From an uncultured Nocardioidaceae bacterium (lineage in GTDB: Bacteria; Actinomycetota; Actinomycetes; Propionibacteriales; Nocardioidaceae): a stretch of DNA of 38,366 nucleotides. This document shows positions 1 to 9,359 of this stretch, one piece after another. The stretch covers positions 1-38,366 of the forward strand of contig CADCUI010000034.1 in the NCBI GenBank assembly GCA_902805845.1, in the 5' to 3' direction. Position numbers and translations under genes: made by a program. The notes beneath the pieces were generated by a model that was not told where the DNA came from, made no database searches, and saw only the letters and a program-made list of their open reading frames with translations. Positions within the stretch are counted from its first letter, which is position 1. Each line of letters starts with the position of its first letter.

Positions 1-1
1 C

Positions 2-223
2 ACCCCGATCATCAACCAGCCGCAGGTGGCGATCCTCGGCACCGGCACGGTCGTGAAGCGCCCCGTGGTCATCGACGACGCGAACCTCGGCGAGACGATC
101 GCCGTACGGCAGATGTGCTACCTGGCGCTGACCTACGACCACCGACTTGTCGACGGCGCCGACGCCGCCCGGTTCCTCAGCGACGTCAAGCAGCGGCTCG
201 AGACCGGCCAGTTCGAGGTCTGA
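2..223 (+). CDS. sucB: 2-oxoacid dehydrogenase E2 (dihydrolipoamide acyltransferase), C-terminal end
   Basis: Only the last 73 residues are present; the gene begins before the window. They match the C-terminal end of the catalytic acyltransferase domain of E2 subunits, with the active-site motif [14 protein letters not shown], in which His and Asp act in acyl transfer from the lipoyl arm to CoA. The upstream part, [12 protein letters not shown], is also typical of the domain. The lipoyl and E1/E3-binding domains lie outside the window. In this neighbourhood (lipB and lipA downstream) the usual annotation is the succinyltransferase of 2-oxoglutarate dehydrogenase, but a pyruvate or branched-chain E2 cannot be excluded from this fragment. 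The stop codon overlaps the next start (TGATG), suggesting translational coupling with the epimerase gene. Confidence 0.9.
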   Translation, partial: TPIINQPQVAILGTGTVVKRPVVIDDANLGETIAVRQMCYLALTYDHRLVDGADAARFLSDVKQRLETGQFEV

Positions 224-1113
224 TGCGCTTCGTGGTCGCAGGCGCCTCCGGCTTCCTCGGGCGCGCCTGGTCACAGGTGCTCGAGGACCAGGGGCACCAG
301 GTTGTGCGCCTGGTCCGGCGGGAGGCGAGCGGCGTCTCGGAGTCCCGTTGGGACCCTGCCGGCGGCGACCTCGACCAGTCGGTCGTCGACTCCGCCGACG
401 TCGTCGTTAACCTCGCCGGGGCCCCGCTCGCGCACTTTCCGTGGACCGGGTCCTACGAGAAGGAGTTCATGGCGTCCCGCGTCGACACGACCCGGCTGCT
501 GGCCGAGGCAGCGGCGCGCGCGGACAGCCGACCGTCGCTGCTCGCGCAGAGCGGCGTGGCGGGGTACGGCGACCGGGGCCGCACGGTCATCACCGAGGAC
601 ACCGCGGTCGACGCGGACACCTTCATGGCCGAGGTGGTCCGCCGGTGGGAGGAAGCCACCACGCCGGCTACGGCTGCCGGATGCCGGGTGGTGGTGATGC
701 GCACCTCGGTGGTGCTCGACCGCTCCGCGGGTGCCCTCAAGGCCATGCTGCCTGCCTTCAAGCTGGGAGTCGGCGGGCCGATCGGGACCGGCGAGCAGTA
801 CTTCGCCACGATCTCGCTCCAGGACTGGCTGGGGGCGGCCACGTTCCTCGCTCTCGACGACCACCACTCGGGGGTCTTCAACGTCACCGGCCCGGACTGC
901 TCCACCAACGCCGACTTCGTCTCCGAGCTGGGCAAGGCCCTGCACCGGCCGACCCGGCTCCGGGTCCCCGCCTTCCCTCTGCGCAGGCTGGCCGGCCCGG
1001 CCGGTGGAGAGATCCTGGCCTCGGCGCGGGTGGAGCCGCACCGCCTCCTCGAGGCCGGCTACGCGTTCGCGCACAACGACGTCGCCGAGCGCATCGCCGC
1101 CGCACTGCGCTGA
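223..1113 (+). CDS. TIGR01777-family NAD(P)-dependent epimerase (YfcH-like)
   Basis: A 296-residue protein starting at the ATG that overlaps the E2 stop codon; the open frame extends further upstream but that part lies inside the E2 gene. The N-terminus [16 protein letters not shown] is an extended-SDR Rossmann fold with the GxSGFLG nucleotide-binding loop (residues 7-13). VVNLAGAP around residue 60 and the ending EILASARVEPHRLLEAGY, which corresponds to the DUF1731 C-terminal domain, identify the TIGR01777/YfcH family. The length is normal for the family. The substrate of these proteins is unknown. The classical YxxxK catalytic pair is not obvious, as is usual here. It is probably co-transcribed with E2 and converges on the lipoprotein gene downstream. 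Confidence 0.88.
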   Translation: MRFVVAGASGFLGRAWSQVLEDQGHQVVRLVRREASGVSESRWDPAGGDLDQSVVDSADVVVNLAGAPLAHFPWTGSYEKEFMASRVDTTRLLAEAAARADSRPSLLAQSGVAGYGDRGRTVITEDTAVDADTFMAEVVRRWEEATTPATAAGCRVVVMRTSVVLDRSAGALKAMLPAFKLGVGGPIGTGEQYFATISLQDWLGAATFLALDDHHSGVFNVTGPDCSTNADFVSELGKALHRPTRLRVPAFPLRRLAGPAGGEILASARVEPHRLLEAGYAFAHNDVAERIAAALR

Positions 1114-1172
1114 GACCTCGCCGGTCGTGCCGGTGCCTGCTCGGGGGTGCCTCAGGGGTGCCTCGGGGAAGG

Positions 1173-1811
1173 TCAACGCGCTGCCACCCTGGCCATCAGC
1201 CAGTGGCCGTCAGCGGGCAGGAGCGTCAGGCGCCACCGGTCGGCCCGGTCGGCAGGGAGGGCACGACGGACCGGCCGACCATGCGCGGCACGTGCCACTG
1301 CTCCCATCAGCCGGTCGCGGACCACGAGCACCAGGCAGTGCGGGGTCCACCGGTCGAGGCGGAGGTCGAGCACCTGCGTCTGCATCCGCCTGACGACCAG
1401 TCCACGTCCGACGTACCGCTGCAGCATGGCGACGTCGCTCTCTCCCGCGCTCGAGGTCGGGGTGTACAGGCGTCGCAACGCCGCCACGTCGCCTTGCGCG
1501 TACGCCGCGGACCGCCGTGCGTCCCACCGGTGCAACAGCTCCGACGCCGCGACCACCCGGGCGCGCCTCGTCCGCTCGGCCGGAGCGACCGACTGGCCGG
1601 GACCCACCGCCGCCGAGTCGCCGGGCGACGGCATCACCGGGAGTGACGAGGCACACCCGGCGGCCGCGCCGACGAGGACCACGGCGGTGACGGCAACCAC
1701 GGCGACGACGGCGTCGCGGACGACGGCGCGGACACCGGCCGGGAGACTTGCGCGGGTGGGGCGCACCCGAGCATCGTGCCGCAGTCCTCGGCCGCGTCGG
1801 GGGTTCTCCAC
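1173..1811 (-). CDS. Hypothetical membrane-anchored or lipoprotein
   Basis: A 212-residue protein if the GTG at 1809-1811 is used; a second GTG at 1764-1766 would give 197 residues. Neither has a convincing ribosome-binding site. The longer start would leave no leader free of the lipB Shine-Dalgarno, so the shorter form may be right. A hydrophobic segment (residues about 34-51, rich in Ala and Val) ends in AAAGCASS, a plausible lipobox, so the protein is probably exported and lipidated. The remainder ([25 protein letters not shown] and a later [14 protein letters not shown]) resembles the small extracytoplasmic SnoaL/NTF2-like folds of actinobacteria. This is a weak impression and no function is claimed. 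It is divergent from lipB. Confidence 0.6.
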   Translation of the reverse strand: MENPRRGRGLRHDARVRPTRASLPAGVRAVVRDAVVAVVAVTAVVLVGAAAGCASSLPVMPSPGDSAAVGPGQSVAPAERTRRARVVAASELLHRWDARRSAAYAQGDVAALRRLYTPTSSAGESDVAMLQRYVGRGLVVRRMQTQVLDLRLDRWTPHCLVLVVRDRLMGAVARAAHGRPVRRALPADRADRWRLTLLPADGHWLMARVAAR

Positions 1812-1831
1812 AGGAGGCTAGGCTCGCGGCG

Positions 1832-2566
1832 ATGAGCGGACTGCGCTTCGAGCACCCCGGCTTCGGCGACCGGGCGCTGGACTACCTCACCGCCTGGGAC
1901 CTGCAGCGACGGGTCCACGACCGTGTGGCGGCGGGCGGCGAGGGCACCGTGCTGCTGCTCGAGCACCCTCCGGTCTACACGGCGGGGAAGCGCACCCAAC
2001 CCCACGAGCGACCCTTCGACGGCACGCCGGTGATCGACGTCGACCGGGGCGGGAAGATCACGTTCCACGGTCCCGGCCAGCTGGTCGGCTACCCCATCAC
2101 GCGGCTGCCCGATCACGTCAAGGTCGTCGACTACGTGCGGCGGGTCGAGGAGGCGCTCATCCGGGTGTGCGCCGAGCTGGGCGTGGCCACCGCCCGGGTG
2201 CCGGGCCGCAGCGGCGTGTGGCTGGCGCCGGACGCGGGCGGGCCCGAGCGCAAGGTCGCGGCGATCGGCATCCGCGTCAGCCGCGGGATCACCATGCACG
2301 GCTTCGCGCTCAACTGTGACGTCGACCTCGGCTGGTACGACCGGTTCGTGCCCTGCGGCATCACTGACGCGGGCGTGACCTCGCTCAGCGCCGAGCTGGG
2401 TCGTCAGGTCACCGTCCCGGACGTGGTGCCCCTCGTCGAGCGCGCGCTCGCGGAGCTGTTGTCCTGGGCGCCGTACACCCCGACGCCGGACTATCCCGCC
2501 AAGCCGGACCCGTCTCGCCGTCCGGTTCCCGTGCTGCGTGTCCCGGTGGTCAATCCGCTGTCGTGA
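1832..2566 (+). CDS. lipB: Octanoyltransferase (lipoate-protein ligase B)
   Basis: LipB transfers octanoate from octanoyl-ACP to the lipoyl domains of E2 and H proteins, the first step of endogenous lipoate synthesis in the cytoplasm. The 244-residue protein has the family signature [18 protein letters not shown] (residues 71-88) and the catalytic pair Lys141 (in ERKVAAIGI) and Cys175 (in [10 protein letters not shown]), which correspond to the known acyl-thioester dyad of the family. RSGVW near residue 126 and GFALN near 157 are also conserved. The start is the ATG at 1832, preceded by AGGAGG at 1812-1817; the longer frame back to 1748 is non-conserved. It precedes the ABC genes and lipA on the same strand and fits with the E2 gene upstream. 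Confidence 0.96.
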   Translation: MSGLRFEHPGFGDRALDYLTAWDLQRRVHDRVAAGGEGTVLLLEHPPVYTAGKRTQPHERPFDGTPVIDVDRGGKITFHGPGQLVGYPITRLPDHVKVVDYVRRVEEALIRVCAELGVATARVPGRSGVWLAPDAGGPERKVAAIGIRVSRGITMHGFALNCDVDLGWYDRFVPCGITDAGVTSLSAELGRQVTVPDVVPLVERALAELLSWAPYTPTPDYPAKPDPSRRPVPVLRVPVVNPLS

Positions 2567-2641
2567 CCGACGGCTGCGGCAGGCTGGGGAGGTCGAGCCG
2601 CCGGACCGGCCGGTGACCGGTGCCAGGATTCCAGGAGTGGC

Positions 2642-3610
2642 GTGACCGACCTCGTCCTCGAGACGCGCGGGCTGCGGAAGGAGTTCCGCTCCCGACGTGG
2701 TCGGCATGTGGTGGCCGTCGCGGACCTGGACCTGCAGGTCCCGCGAGGCGGCGTGCACGGCTTCCTCGGGCCCAACGGCTCGGGCAAGACCACGACCATC
2801 CGGATGCTGCTGGGGCTCGCCGGCGCCAGCGCCGGCGAGATGCGCCTCCTCGGCGAGCCGGTGCCCCAGCGGCTCCCGGCGGTCATGGACGGGGTCGGCG
2901 CGGTGGTCGAGCAGCCCAAGTTCCTTCCGGGGTTCACGGGCAGGCGCAACCTCACTCTCCTGGCGCGGAGCATCGGCGTGCCCACCTCCCGGGTGGACGC
3001 GGCGATCGAGCGGGTTGGGCTGGCGGGCCGGGAGGAGGACCGCTACAAGGCCTTCTCGCTGGGCATGCGCCAGCGGTTGGCGATCGCAGCCACGCTGCTC
3101 AAGTCGCCGCAGCTGCTGATCCTCGACGAGCCGACGAACGGCCTCGACCCGGCGGGCATCCGCGACATCCGCGACACCGTGCGCGAGCTCGGCGAGAGCG
3201 GCGTCACGGTGCTGCTGAGCTCGCACATCCTCGCCGAGGTGCAGCAGGTCTGCGACTCGGTGTCGGTCATCGGCAACGGCCGGCTGCTGGCGGCGGGCAC
3301 AGTCGCAGAGCTGGTGGGTCGGGCGCGCAGCGGAGGCGTGTGGGTGGGCGTGCCCGACGCCGGGGCGGCCGGAGATCGACTCACCGGGGCCGGGCTGCGC
3401 GTCACCCGCGACCGCCACCACCTCTACGTCGAAGGCGTCGACGACCCGGCCGACGTCACCCGGCTCCTCGCCGACGCCGGCATCTACGTGCGGGAGCTGG
3501 TACCGGACCGGCCGGACCTCGAGCAGGTCTTCCTGCAGCTCACCGAGGACCACGAGCTCGGCACGGGTGCAGGACCGGCGCGTGTCGGCCATGGCGGAGG
3601 CCTGTCATGA
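2642..3610 (+). CDS. ABC transporter ATP-binding protein
   Basis: A 322-residue nucleotide-binding subunit with a GTG start preceded by AGGAG. It shows all the ABC landmarks: Walker A GPNGSGKTTT (about 43-52), Q-loop Gln91, signature SLGMRQRL (139-146), Walker B LLILDEPTNGLDP (158-170) and H-loop His195 in LLSSHIL. The LSxGMRQR form and the roughly 100-residue extension after the H-loop (ending LEQVFLQLTEDHELG) are typical of the ABC-2/DrrA-type exporters. Its stop codon overlaps the start of the permease (ATGA), so the two are translationally coupled and form one exporter. The cargo is not identifiable. Its position between lipB and lipA gives no evidence that it handles lipoate. Confidence 0.95.
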   Translation: MTDLVLETRGLRKEFRSRRGRHVVAVADLDLQVPRGGVHGFLGPNGSGKTTTIRMLLGLAGASAGEMRLLGEPVPQRLPAVMDGVGAVVEQPKFLPGFTGRRNLTLLARSIGVPTSRVDAAIERVGLAGREEDRYKAFSLGMRQRLAIAATLLKSPQLLILDEPTNGLDPAGIRDIRDTVRELGESGVTVLLSSHILAEVQQVCDSVSVIGNGRLLAAGTVAELVGRARSGGVWVGVPDAGAAGDRLTGAGLRVTRDRHHLYVEGVDDPADVTRLLADAGIYVRELVPDRPDLEQVFLQLTEDHELGTGAGPARVGHGGGLS

Positions 3611-4563
3611 GGCTGTTCATGGTCGAGCTGGTGCGGCTGGCGTCGCGGCGCGCGGTCGTGGTGCTCCTGCTGGTCGCCACCGGCCTCGCCGCCGTGATGC
3701 TGGTCTCGGCCGCCTACGACACCCGCCCGGTCGACGCCACCGAGCGCGCGGCGGCCGAGCAGCAGCTGGCTCAGCAGCGGAAGGCCGGGGAGTCCGACTA
3801 CCGCGCCTGCCTCGACGACCCCACCGGCTACTACGGCCCCGGGGCCACGGCGTCCGACTGCGAGGGGAGCCGCCCTCGCCTCGAGTGGTTCCTCAGCCGC
3901 CCCGAGCTCGATCTCGTCGCGGAGGTCGAGGGGAGGGGGCGGACCCTCCTGGCGCTGCTCGCTGTCACCGGGGTCCTGATCGGAGCCACGTTCGCGGGTG
4001 CCGACTGGTCGAGCGGCTCGCTGACCAACCAGCTGCTGTTCGTGCCCCGCCGTACCCCGGTCTGGCTGGCCAAGGGCGTCGCCGTGGTGGGAGGCACCAC
4101 CTTGTCCGCGGCGGTGGTGCTCGCCGCCTTCTGGGGCTCGCTGCAGGCGGTGGCGTCGGCCCGAGGGCTGGGTGCGTCCGCCGACGCGTGGCGGGAGGTG
4201 CTGCTCGGCTCCGGTCGAGGGTTGGGCCTGGTCGCGGCGGTGACGCTCGGCGGGTTCGCGCTGACGATGCTGCTGCGCAGCACCGTGGCCACGCTCGGGC
4301 TGCTTCTGGGGTGTCTGGTCGTCGGCGAAGGGCTGGCCTCGGGGCTGCCGTTCGAGCGGATGAGCCAGTGGTCCCCGGCCCAGAACGTCGGCGCGTGGCT
4401 CAGCGGTGGCCTTCAGGTCTTCGACACCAGCATCTGCACACCCGAGGGGCAGGCATGCGTCTACACCCTCACGCTCTCCCACGCCGTGACCTATCTCGGC
4501 GCCCTGCTCGCGGTCGCGGTGCTCGCCTCGCTGGTGACGTTCCGCCGCCGCGACGTCGCCTGA
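3607..4563 (+). CDS. ABC-2-type transporter permease subunit
   Basis: A 318-residue membrane protein starting at the ATG that overlaps the ATPase stop. There is one N-terminal membrane segment ([20 protein letters not shown], about 15-34). An extracytoplasmic stretch of about 80 residues follows, with two cysteines (in YRACLDDP and ASDCEGS). Then come about five further hydrophobic segments, from [16 protein letters not shown] to [18 protein letters not shown] second extracytoplasmic loop, [15 protein letters not shown], carries two more cysteines. The layout, and the [18 protein letters not shown] stretch after the second membrane segment, match ABC-2 permeases that work as a homodimer with a DrrA-like ATPase. 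The substrate is unknown. It ends 31 bp before lipA. Confidence 0.88.
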   Translation: MRLFMVELVRLASRRAVVVLLLVATGLAAVMLVSAAYDTRPVDATERAAAEQQLAQQRKAGESDYRACLDDPTGYYGPGATASDCEGSRPRLEWFLSRPELDLVAEVEGRGRTLLALLAVTGVLIGATFAGADWSSGSLTNQLLFVPRRTPVWLAKGVAVVGGTTLSAAVVLAAFWGSLQAVASARGLGASADAWREVLLGSGRGLGLVAAVTLGGFALTMLLRSTVATLGLLLGCLVVGEGLASGLPFERMSQWSPAQNVGAWLSGGLQVFDTSICTPEGQACVYTLTLSHAVTYLGALLAVAVLASLVTFRRRDVA

Positions 4564-4594
4564 GGGCTCTTGGCGTTCGCCGTACGATGACCCG

Positions 4595-5566
4595 GTGACC
4601 GCACAGGCAGAGGGACGCAAGCTCCTGCGCCTGGAGGCGCGCAATGCCGAGACCCCCATCGAGCGCAAGCCGGAGTGGATCAAGACGCGTGCGCGGATGG
4701 GGCCGGAGTACACCGCGCTGCAGTCGCTGGTGAAGTCCGAAGGGCTCCACACCGTCTGCCAGGAGGCCGGCTGCCCCAACATCTTCGAGTGCTGGGAGGA
4801 CCGCGAGGCCACCTTCCTCATCGGCGGGGAGCAGTGCACCCGGCGCTGCGACTTCTGCCAGATCGACACCGGCAAGCCGCAGCCGCTGGATCGCGACGAG
4901 CCGCGGCGGGTGGCCGAGAGCGTGCGCACCATGGGACTGCGCTACGCCACGATCACCGGTGTTGCCCGTGACGACCTGCCCGACGGGGGCGCCTGGCTGT
5001 ACGCCGAGACCGTCCGGGCGATCCACGAGCTCAACCCGGGCACCGGCGTGGAGAACCTGATTCCCGACTTCAACGGGCAGCCGGACCTGCTCGCGGAGGT
5101 CTTCGAGTCCCGGCCGGAGGTCCTCGCGCACAACGTGGAGACCGTGCCGCGCATCTTCAAGCGGATCCGGCCGGCGTTCCGCTACGACCGGTCGCTGGGT
5201 GTCCTCACCGCCGCCCGGGCGTTCGGGCTCGTCACCAAGTCCAACCTCATCCTCGGCATGGGTGAGACGCGCGAGGAGGTCTCGCAGGCGCTGCGCGACC
5301 TGCACGAGGCGGGCTGCGAGCTGGTGACCATCACCCAGTACCTCCGTCCCTCGGTGCGTCACCACCCGGTCGAACGATGGGTCCGCCCGGAGGAGTTCGT
5401 GGAGCTCGCCGACGAGGCCGAGCAGATCGGCTTCGCCGGGGTGCTGTCCGGTCCCCTGGTGCGCTCGTCGTACCGGGCCGGACGTCTCTACCGGCAGGCG
5501 CTCGAGCGGCGCGGCGAGCCGGTCGCCCAGGACGCGGCGGCGGGCGTCGGCCCCGCGGCGATCTGA
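4595..5566 (+). CDS. lipA: Lipoyl synthase (radical SAM)
   Basis: LipA inserts two sulfur atoms into protein-bound octanoyl groups to give lipoate. The 323-residue protein carries the auxiliary-cluster cysteines C55-x4-C60-x5-C66 (in [12 protein letters not shown]), which bind the sacrificial 4Fe-4S cluster. It also carries the radical-SAM triad C81-x3-C85-x2-C88 (CTRRCDFC). The family's C-terminal serine that ligates the auxiliary cluster is in RSSYRAG (about 290-296). The start is GTG at 4595; the region just upstream contains CGTACGAT, a possible -10 element, so lipA may have its own promoter as well as read-through from the ABC genes. It pairs functionally with lipB and with the E2 gene at the left edge. 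Confidence 0.97.
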   Translation: MTAQAEGRKLLRLEARNAETPIERKPEWIKTRARMGPEYTALQSLVKSEGLHTVCQEAGCPNIFECWEDREATFLIGGEQCTRRCDFCQIDTGKPQPLDRDEPRRVAESVRTMGLRYATITGVARDDLPDGGAWLYAETVRAIHELNPGTGVENLIPDFNGQPDLLAEVFESRPEVLAHNVETVPRIFKRIRPAFRYDRSLGVLTAARAFGLVTKSNLILGMGETREEVSQALRDLHEAGCELVTITQYLRPSVRHHPVERWVRPEEFVELADEAEQIGFAGVLSGPLVRSSYRAGRLYRQALERRGEPVAQDAAAGVGPAAI

Positions 5567-5624
5567 GAGAATCGACCGGCTCCCCGGGAGCCGTCGTTCC
5601 CAGCACCACCCGAGGCAGGAGTCC

Positions 5625-6314
5625 ATGGCGAAGTCCGGCAAGAAGGGCCGCATCCGGCAGCTGATCCAGGCCTACAAGCTCACGCGCGAAGGCGACCCCA
5701 AGATCGGGCTGGTGCTGCTCGGCACCTTCCTCTTCGCCGCTGCAGTGGGCTTCGCCCTGATGTGGTTGCTGCCGCCCCCGTGGCTGGTGGTCGACGCGCT
5801 CACCGCGTTCCTGATCGGCCTCCTGGCGGTGCTGATCGTCTTCGGCCGGAGGGCGACCAGGTCGCAGGTCAAGCAGATCGAGGGCAAGCCCGGTGCGGCG
5901 GTCGCGGTGCTCGGGACGCTGCGCCGCGGCTGGCGCACCGACCAGGCCATCGCCTTCAACCGCCAGCAGGACGTCGTGCACCGCCTCGTCGGGCCGCCCG
6001 GGATCATCCTCGTGGGGGAAGGCAACCCGGCCCGGCTCAAGCAGCTGATGAGCGCCGAGCGCGTGCGGCACCAGCGGGTGGCCTCGGAGGCGCCGATCCA
6101 CGAGCTCGTCGTCGGTTACGGCCCCGGCGAGGTACCGCTCGGGAAGCTCACCCGACACGTCACCAAGATGAAGCGGCAGGTGCGTCCGGCCGAGATGACC
6201 GACATCCTCGCGCGGCTCAAGGCTCTCGACGCGCAGAAGTCGAACATCCCGCTGCCGAAGGGCCCCATGCCCACCAGCATGAAGGGGCTCAGGGGCAACC
6301 TGCGCGGCCGGTGA
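5625..6314 (+). CDS. DUF4191 family membrane protein
   Basis: A 229-residue protein of the actinobacterial DUF4191 family, commonly found directly after lipA. It starts at the ATG preceded by GGCAGGAG. The N-terminus is basic (MAKSGKKGRIRQLIQAYKLT). Two adjacent membrane segments follow, LVLLGTFLFAAAVGFALMWL and VVDALTAFLIGLLAVLIVFG (about 30-73). The remaining 150 residues are soluble and presumably cytoplasmic, with RRGWRTDQAIAFNRQQDVVH and RLKALDAQKSNIPLPKGP as the recognisable conserved stretches. No catalytic motif is visible and the function is unknown. It converges on the lipoprotein gene with only 18 bp between the stop codons. Confidence 0.88.
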   Translation: MAKSGKKGRIRQLIQAYKLTREGDPKIGLVLLGTFLFAAAVGFALMWLLPPPWLVVDALTAFLIGLLAVLIVFGRRATRSQVKQIEGKPGAAVAVLGTLRRGWRTDQAIAFNRQQDVVHRLVGPPGIILVGEGNPARLKQLMSAERVRHQRVASEAPIHELVVGYGPGEVPLGKLTRHVTKMKRQVRPAEMTDILARLKALDAQKSNIPLPKGPMPTSMKGLRGNLRGR

Positions 6315-6332
6315 CCGGCCGGCGGCCCTACC

Positions 6333-7172
6333 TCACCTGAACGGCGCCGGGACGAGGTCCTTCGCCGCCGGCGCCTCGACGTCAACCGGCTCGCCCCACT
6401 TGCTCAGCTCGAGGTGGACGGTGGCGCCCTCCACCTCGATGTCGAACTGCCGGAGCCGGTCCTCGGCGTCGAGCCACACGTCGGCGACCAACGAGTCGGG
6501 CACGCCGGACTCGCCCGACTCCTTGGTCACTGCGTCGAGCTTGTCGGCCAGCCCCAACGCCTCCGCGGCGCCCTGGGGGTCCAGGGTGAGACGGAAGTGC
6601 TCCACCGGCTCGCCGCCGACGGTCTCCGCTCCGAGCGTCTCCACCTTCTTGATGCCGGCCTCGATCGCGGCGAGGACCACCTCGGGTGACATCGAGTGGT
6701 GGTCGTCCATGCCCTTCGCGTGGCCCGGGCCGCCGAGCCCCGCCAGCAGCTCCTTGTCGACCTTGAAGTATTGGCCGGGCTGGGTCATCCCGGGCACTGC
6801 CACGTAGAGCGTGTGGTCGACGAGGAGGGCGGTGATCTCGCCCGTGCCCATCGCCGGCACCGAGAGGGTGAAGCGGCCCTCGGGACCACCGGGGCCGTAC
6901 TCCACGTCGCCCTCACCGTCGGCCGCCATGGCCCCGGTCACCCTGAGGACCGCGTGCGCCGAGCCGGAGTCGCCGATGCCGCTCCGCACCCGGTCCACGA
7001 ACGCGGAGGGCGAGAGGGTCGAGGCGCCGGTGTCCGCGGCGGGCTCCGCCGCTCCGGCCGCGACGGTGGTCGCGCCCCTGTCGCCGGCCTCGCTGCCACC
7101 GCACGCGGCGAGCGGCACCGCGAGTGCACAGACCGAGACGACGGGGACGAGAGGACGAAGGACGAGTCGCAT
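6333..7172 (-). CDS. LprG/LppX-type lipoprotein
   Basis: A 279-residue exported lipoprotein. The signal sequence MRLVLRPLVPVVSVCALAVP ends in the lipobox LAAC with Cys24, followed by a Gly/Ala/Thr-rich linker. The mature part (from STLSPSAFVDRVRSGIGDSG) has the layout of the LppX/LprAFG fold, half-barrel lipoproteins that bind or carry lipids under the cell envelope: GTGEITALLVDHTLYVAVPGM, GQYFKVDKE, then GGEPVEHFRLTLDP and ADVWLDAEDRLRQFDIEVEG. Assignment to that family is by pattern and length (usual size 230-280). The lipid is unknown. It lies 16 bp downstream of the RDD gene on the same strand, so the two probably share a transcript. Confidence 0.82.
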   Translation of the reverse strand: MRLVLRPLVPVVSVCALAVPLAACGGSEAGDRGATTVAAGAAEPAADTGASTLSPSAFVDRVRSGIGDSGSAHAVLRVTGAMAADGEGDVEYGPGGPEGRFTLSVPAMGTGEITALLVDHTLYVAVPGMTQPGQYFKVDKELLAGLGGPGHAKGMDDHHSMSPEVVLAAIEAGIKKVETLGAETVGGEPVEHFRLTLDPQGAAEALGLADKLDAVTKESGESGVPDSLVADVWLDAEDRLRQFDIEVEGATVHLELSKWGEPVDVEAPAAKDLVPAPFR

Positions 7173-7188
7173 CTCGCCAGCGTACGCG

Positions 7189-7617
7189 CTACCTGCGCAG
7201 CGTCACCGTGCCGACGGCGAGGTCGTGCAGGCCGCGGTTGTCCCTGTTGAAGACCACCGGGGGGATGACGAGGCAGATGAGCAGCGTGCGGAGCAGCGCG
7301 GCGAGGATCGTCACCGGTCGGCCGTCCAGCCGCACCACGACGATCCTGAGGGCGAGCTGCCCGAACGACCCACCCGCCAGTGCGGTGAACAGGGTGACTT
7401 CCAGGAAGAAGACGAGGAGCGGCAGCGAGCGCTCGGCGTCGGCGCTGAGGTCGGCGTAGGCGCCGATCACCTGGGTGACCAGCAGCGAGGCGAACCAGTC
7501 GATGAAGAGCGCGGCGACCCGTCGGCCCCAGCCGGCGACCGACCTCGAGCCCTCCTCCGGGAGGCCGAGCCGCTGCCCGGCGTACTTCTGCTCCCCGAGC
7601 GGGAGGTCCTGGCTCAT
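7189..7617 (-). CDS. RDD family membrane protein
   Basis: A 142-residue protein starting at the ATG at 7615-7617 (MSQDLPLGEQKYAGQRLGLP); the open frame is three codons longer. After a soluble N-terminal stretch of about 30 residues, the motif GWGRRVAALFIDWFASLLV gives the Arg and first Asp of the RDD domain. Two or three further hydrophobic segments follow (LPLLVFFLEVTLFTALAGG, LLRTLLICLVIPPVVF). NRDNRGLHDLAVGT carries the last conserved Asp. The function of RDD proteins is mostly unknown; some move ions. It is divergent from glnA, an arrangement seen in many actinobacteria, and shares the intergenic region holding the GlnR box. Confidence 0.9.
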   Translation of the reverse strand: MSQDLPLGEQKYAGQRLGLPEEGSRSVAGWGRRVAALFIDWFASLLVTQVIGAYADLSADAERSLPLLVFFLEVTLFTALAGGSFGQLALRIVVVRLDGRPVTILAALLRTLLICLVIPPVVFNRDNRGLHDLAVGTVTLRR

Positions 7618-7636
7618 GCCTCGCACGCTACCGGGC

Positions 7637-7674
7637 GTAACACCGGCGAAACACGAGAGATACGGCGGGGAAAC
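7637..7674 (+). promoter_or_regulatory. GlnR operator upstream of glnA (four half-sites)
   Basis: Four 5-bp half-sites lie on one strand, each separated by exactly 6 bp: GTAAC at 7637-7641, GAAAC at 7648-7652, GATAC at 7659-7663 and GAAAC at 7670-7674. This alternates the two half-site types of the actinobacterial GlnR box (gTnAC-n6-GaAAC), giving two complete boxes in series. It is about 100 bp before the glnA start and 20 bp upstream of the divergent RDD gene start. GlnR control of glnA is well established in Streptomyces and mycobacteria; whether the RDD gene responds too is open. Confidence 0.88.
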
Positions 7675-7774
7675 CCCTCCTGCCTAGCGTTCCTCACGAT
7701 GCAGCGCCGCATCGGACCGAGCTTGTGATCGACCCGCCCGGACAGGTGGTCGCGTGCGCGACCGAGGAGGACGA

Positions 7775-9193
7775 ATGTTCGCAAACAGCGACGAGCTTCT
7801 GAAGTTCATCAAGGACGAGCACGTCGAGATGGTCGACGTCCGCTTCTGCGACCTGCCCGGGGTGATGCAGCACTTCACGGTCCCGGTGTCGTCCTTCGAC
7901 CAGTCGGTCTTCGACGACGGCCTGAACTTCGACGGCTCCTCCATCCGCGGGTTCCAGGCGATCCACGAGTCGGACATGTCGCTGTTCCCCGACCCGACCA
8001 CGGCGTACCTCGACCCCTTCCGGGCCGTGAAGACGCTGATCGTGAACTTCTTCATCCACGACCCGCTCACCGGCGAGCCCTACAGCCGTGACCCGCGCAA
8101 CATCGCCCGGAAGGCGCAGGCGTACCTCACGTCGACCGGCATCGGCGACACCGCCTACTTCGCCCCCGAGGCCGAGTTCTACGTCTTCGACTCGGTGCGG
8201 TTCCAGACCACGCAGAACGAGGGTTTCTACCACATCGACTCCGAGGCGGGCGCTTGGAACACCGGCTCGGAGACCAACAACCGCGGCTACAAGGTCAAGT
8301 ACAAGGGCGGCTACTTCCCGGTGGCGCCCTACGACCACTTCGGTGACTTCCGCGACGAGATCGTGCTGGAGCTGGAGCGCGCGGGCCTGGTCGTGGAGCG
8401 CGCCCACCATGAGGTCGGTACGGCGGGCCAGGCCGAGATCAACTGGCGCTTCGACGAGCTGCTGCCCTCCGCCGACTCGGTCATGAAGTTCAAGTACATG
8501 GTCAAGAACGTCGCCTGGCGCAACGGCAAGACCGCGACCTTCATGCCGAAGCCGATCTTCGGTGACAACGGCTCGGGCATGCACTGCCACCAGTCGGTCT
8601 GGAACGAGGGCGAGCCGCTGTTCTACGACGAGGCGGGGTACGCCGGGCTCTCCGACATGGCGCGCTACTACATCGGCGGTCTGCTCAAGCACGCCCCGTC
8701 GCTGCTGGCTTTCACCAACCCGACCGTGAACTCCTACCACCGGCTGGTGCCTGGGTTCGAAGCCCCGGTGAACCTGGTGTACAGCCAGCGAAACCGCTCG
8801 GCCTCGGTGCGGATCCCCATCACCGGCGCCAACCCGAAGGCGAAGCGCATCGAGTTCCGCTGCCCCGACCCGTCGGCCAACCCCTACCTCGCCTTCTCGG
8901 CGATGCTGCTGGCCGGGATCGACGGCATCCGGAACAAGATCGAGCCGGCACAGCCGATCGACAAGGACCTCTACGAGCTGCCGCCCGACGAGCACGCCGA
9001 GGTCGCCCAGGTGCCCGCCTCCCTCGGGGCGGTGATGGACCGGCTCGAGTCCGACCACGACTTCCTGCTCGAGGGCGGCGTCTTCACCCCCGACCTCATC
9101 GAGACGTGGATCGACTACAAGCGGACCCAGGAGATCGCCCCGATCGCACTGCGTCCGCACCCGCACGAGTTCGAGCTCTACTACGACATCTGA
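7775..9193 (+). CDS. glnA: Glutamine synthetase, type I
   Basis: GlnA makes glutamine from glutamate, ammonia and ATP and is the main route of ammonium assimilation. The start at 7775 ([20 protein letters not shown]) follows a strong GAGGAGG at 7764-7770, giving 472 residues, a normal GSI length. Visible motifs: [13 protein letters not shown] and YLDPF in the N-terminal domain, [33 protein letters not shown] (ATP and substrate site) and NRSASVRIP. The adenylylation loop is present, with Tyr400 in [10 protein letters not shown], so activity is probably controlled by GlnE as well as transcriptionally through the GlnR operator upstream. No partner gene (glnE or glnB) is in the window. Confidence 0.98.
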   Translation: MFANSDELLKFIKDEHVEMVDVRFCDLPGVMQHFTVPVSSFDQSVFDDGLNFDGSSIRGFQAIHESDMSLFPDPTTAYLDPFRAVKTLIVNFFIHDPLTGEPYSRDPRNIARKAQAYLTSTGIGDTAYFAPEAEFYVFDSVRFQTTQNEGFYHIDSEAGAWNTGSETNNRGYKVKYKGGYFPVAPYDHFGDFRDEIVLELERAGLVVERAHHEVGTAGQAEINWRFDELLPSADSVMKFKYMVKNVAWRNGKTATFMPKPIFGDNGSGMHCHQSVWNEGEPLFYDEAGYAGLSDMARYYIGGLLKHAPSLLAFTNPTVNSYHRLVPGFEAPVNLVYSQRNRSASVRIPITGANPKAKRIEFRCPDPSANPYLAFSAMLLAGIDGIRNKIEPAQPIDKDLYELPPDEHAEVAQVPASLGAVMDRLESDHDFLLEGGVFTPDLIETWIDYKRTQEIAPIALRPHPHEFELYYDI

Positions 9194-9359
9194 TGAGCAG
9201 CACTTCGTCTTGCTGAGGACATATCGTGAGTCTCCCGAGGGGTGCCCCCCGATGCACAGCTAGCTGAGCGGTGTCCCGCTCGACGCGCCTCGTGATCTCG
9301 ACGCTCCCCCGACGTTCGCTCATGCCGAGTCGAGGACGTTGACCGGCAGCGCGGAACCG

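Noticed and set aside
271-1176. Long open frame on the minus strand opposite the epimerase gene
   Set aside because: Arg/Gly/Pro-rich translation without any family motif; a shadow produced by the high GC content.
1634-3592. 652-codon minus-strand frame over lipB and the ABC ATPase
   Set aside because: The plus strand carries two unmistakable genes with intact catalytic motifs; this frame has no recognisable sequence.
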